From CAVQBC01 sp963710665 (GTDB lineage Bacteria; Actinomycetota; Thermoleophilia; Solirubrobacterales; Solirubrobacteraceae): a stretch of 64,000 nucleotides of DNA. The notes below the pieces were generated by a model. The model saw only the letters and a list, made by a program, of their open reading frames with translations. It did not search any database and was not told where the DNA came from. Positions 62,567-64,000 of this stretch are shown in pieces (the stretch's first letter is position 1; every line of letters begins with the position of its first letter). Where the stretch lies: assembly GCA_963710665.1 (NCBI GenBank), contig CAVQBC010000008.1, forward strand, positions 558,001 to 622,000. The letters run 5' to 3'. The position numbers and the translations under genes are program-made.

Positions 62567-63610
62567 GCGGCCTCGCTCAGGGCCTCGCGGCGGGTCGCGG
62601 TCAGGGTCAGGAACACGTCGTCCAAGGTCGGCCGGCGGCGGTGGACGTCGGTGGCGGCGACGCCGGCCGCGTCGAGGGCGCGCACGACCTCGATGAACGG
62701 CGTGCCGGGCCGGACGGGCACGGTGACGACGCGGGCGTCGGGGTCGCTCGACGCCGGGCCCTCGGCGAACGGCGCGAGCGCCGCCTCGCCGGCGGGCAGG
62801 TGCTCGGCCGTCGCGACCGCGACGTCGATCCGCTCGCCGCCGATCCGCGCCTTGAGCTCGGCGGGGGAGCCGGACGCCGCGACGCGCCCGTGGTCGAGGA
62901 CCACGATGTCGTCGGCGAGCCGGTCGGCCTCCTCGAGGTACTGGGTCGTGAGCAGGAGCGTCGTGCCGTCGCGGACCAGCTCGCGCAGCAGCGCCCACAG
63001 GTCGTTGCGGCTCTGCGGGTCCAGGCCGGTCGTCGGCTCGTCGAGGAACAGCACCGGCGGGGTGGCGACCAGCGTCGCGGCCAGGTCGAGCCGGCGACGC
63101 ATGCCGCCGGAGAACGTCTTGACCAGGCGGTCCGCGTCGCCGGCGAGGCCGAGCCGCTCGAGCAGCTCGTCCGCCCGCTGCCGCGCCACCGCGCGGGGCA
63201 GGTGGTAGAGCCGCCCGACGAGCTCGAGGTTCTTGCGGGCGCTCAGCAGCCCGTCGACGGTCGCCGCCTGGGCGGCGAGGCCGACCCGCGCGCGGACCTC
63301 GCGCGCCTGCCCGACGACGTCGAGGCCGACGACGCGCGCGCTCCCGGTGGTCGGGAGCGCCAGCGTGGTGAGGATGCGCACGGCCGTGGTCTTGCCGGCG
63401 CCGTTGTGCCCGAGCAGCCCGAGGACCGATCCGGCGGGGACGTGGAGGTCGAGGTCGCGCAGGGCCCACAGGTCGCCGAAGCGCTTGCCGAGGCCCTCGG
63501 CGGCGATCCCGGGCTCGGCGGATCGCGGCGGGCGCCGCCGCGGTCCGGGCGGGCGCCGCGGTCCCGGTCGCCGGCCACGTCGTCGTACGTTGTATGAGAT
63601 GATCGTGCAT
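62563..63610 (-). CDS. ABC transporter ATPase (DrrA-like), start region disturbed
   Basis: The ATPase is complete from LGLLGHNGAGKTTAVRILTT (Walker A, encoded around 63390-63440) through the signature TFSGGMRRRLDLAATLVATP, Walker B LFLDEPTTGLDPQSR and LTTQYLEEADRLADDIVVLD, to a DrrA-type C terminus ending 62563. The in-frame region before Walker A (EPGIAAEGLGKRFGDLWALR) contains no ATG, GTG or TTG before it becomes non-coding. ATG 63610 (MHDHLIQRTTTWPATG) is in a neighbouring frame and would make a plausible N terminus, so one indel between about 63490 and 63560 is likely. Confidence 0.8.
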
Positions 63611-63645
63611 CGTACGACGAGGGTAGTAGTACGCTGTACCAGATG
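63583..63645. promoter_or_regulatory. Three TetR-type operator copies between ABC genes and tetR
   Basis: GTACGTTGTATGAGATG (from 63585) and GTACGCTGTACCAGATG (ending 63645) are direct repeats 44 bases apart, and an inverted copy (GTACGATGCACGA on the minus strand, 63603-63615) lies between them. Core GTAC-N3-GTAC. The last copy overlaps the tetR start codon, so autorepression is likely. Confidence 0.6.
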
Positions 63646-64000
63646 TCAAGGCCGGGCCGGGAGATGACCGACGGGCAGCCGATCTGGGCGCGTCCGGCGC
63701 CGGGGGAGCGCAGGCCCGGGCACAGCCGCGAGGGCATCGCGGCGGCGGCCCTGCGGATCGCGGACGCGGAGGGGTTCGAGGCCGTCTCGATGCGCCGCGT
63801 CGCCGCCGAGCTCGGCGCCGGCACGATGACCCTCTACCACTACGTGCGCAACAAGGACGAGCTGGTGGAGCTCATGGGCGACGCGATCATGGGCGAGCTG
63901 CTGATCCCCGACGACGAGGTGCCCGACGGCTGGCGCGAGGGGTTCGCCGAGCTCGCGCGTCGCACGCGCGCCATCTTCTCCCGCCATCCGTGGGTGCTCG
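63643..64000 (+). CDS. TetR-family regulator, runs off the window
   Basis: Open from ATG 63643 to the window end (119 residues, no stop). The HTH is SREGIAAAALRIADAEGFEA, VSMRRVAAELGAGTMTLYHY, VRNKDELVELMGDAIMGELL, the pattern of TetR class regulators of antibiotic efflux with an N-terminal arm of about 30 residues (MSRPGREMTDGQPIWARPAP). ATG 63664 is an alternative. Divergent from the DrrAB-like pump, which it most likely represses. Confidence 0.85.
   Translation, partial: MSRPGREMTDGQPIWARPAPGERRPGHSREGIAAAALRIADAEGFEAVSMRRVAAELGAGTMTLYHYVRNKDELVELMGDAIMGELLIPDDEVPDGWREGFAELARRTRAIFSRHPWVL

Overview
The window is very GC-rich actinobacterial-type DNA. A che operon with cheC, cheD, fliM and fliY, a lone mreB, the tig-clpP-clpX order, SHOCT and DUF2252 proteins, and several DHA2 and TetR/ABC drug-efflux genes suggest a motile soil actinobacterium, perhaps of the Thermoleophilia/Solirubrobacterales type. 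This placement is inferred from gene content; no rRNA or tRNA gene was seen.

Layout. 0.1-4.5 kb: a small membrane protein, a Bax-inhibitor-1 family protein, two exported proteins, and a copper-type P1B ATPase whose HMA domain lies in another frame behind a CsoR-type operator. 4.5-20.4 kb is an accessory stretch with a cupin, an MFS pump, a CobW GTPase, a metallo-beta-lactamase-fold protein, a Na+/H+ antiporter, a DUF2252 protein, a MalT/LuxR regulator, an IS481-type element and several small stress-type genes. Many genes here are broken by single-base indels. Eight copies of one 23-bp motif lie in its intergenic DNA, seven of them oriented towards a gene.

20.5-36 kb: SDR, EamA exporter with divergent LysR, sigma/anti-sigma pair, two epoxide hydrolases flanking an exported helical protein, tandem PAP2 paralogues, PhzF, GNAT, a DHA2 pump, YtoQ, a MITE-like element, and remnants of an antiporter and of an iron-siderophore permease. 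36.7-45 kb: a second antiporter, then a dehydroshikimate/quinate-type cluster (BKACE, Nramp-like transporter, 3-dehydroshikimate dehydratase fused to an HPPD-like domain, shikimate/quinate dehydrogenase) divergent from tetR-P450.

45-56 kb: mreB, then one long minus-strand chemotaxis operon transcribed mcp-cheW-cheB-cheR-cheA-cheC-cheD-fliM-fliY-cheY with stop/start overlaps at most junctions. It joins receptor signalling, adaptation and the motor switch in one unit. 56-62 kb: trigger factor, an EAL-GAF c-di-GMP phosphodiesterase, clpP and clpX, a protein quality-control block. 61.7-64 kb: an ABC-2 efflux pair divergent from a TetR gene that runs off the window, with three GTAC-N3-GTAC-like sites between them.

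The strongest candidate for something undescribed is the dispersed 23-bp motif, which looks like a shared promoter or operator for a local stress regulon.
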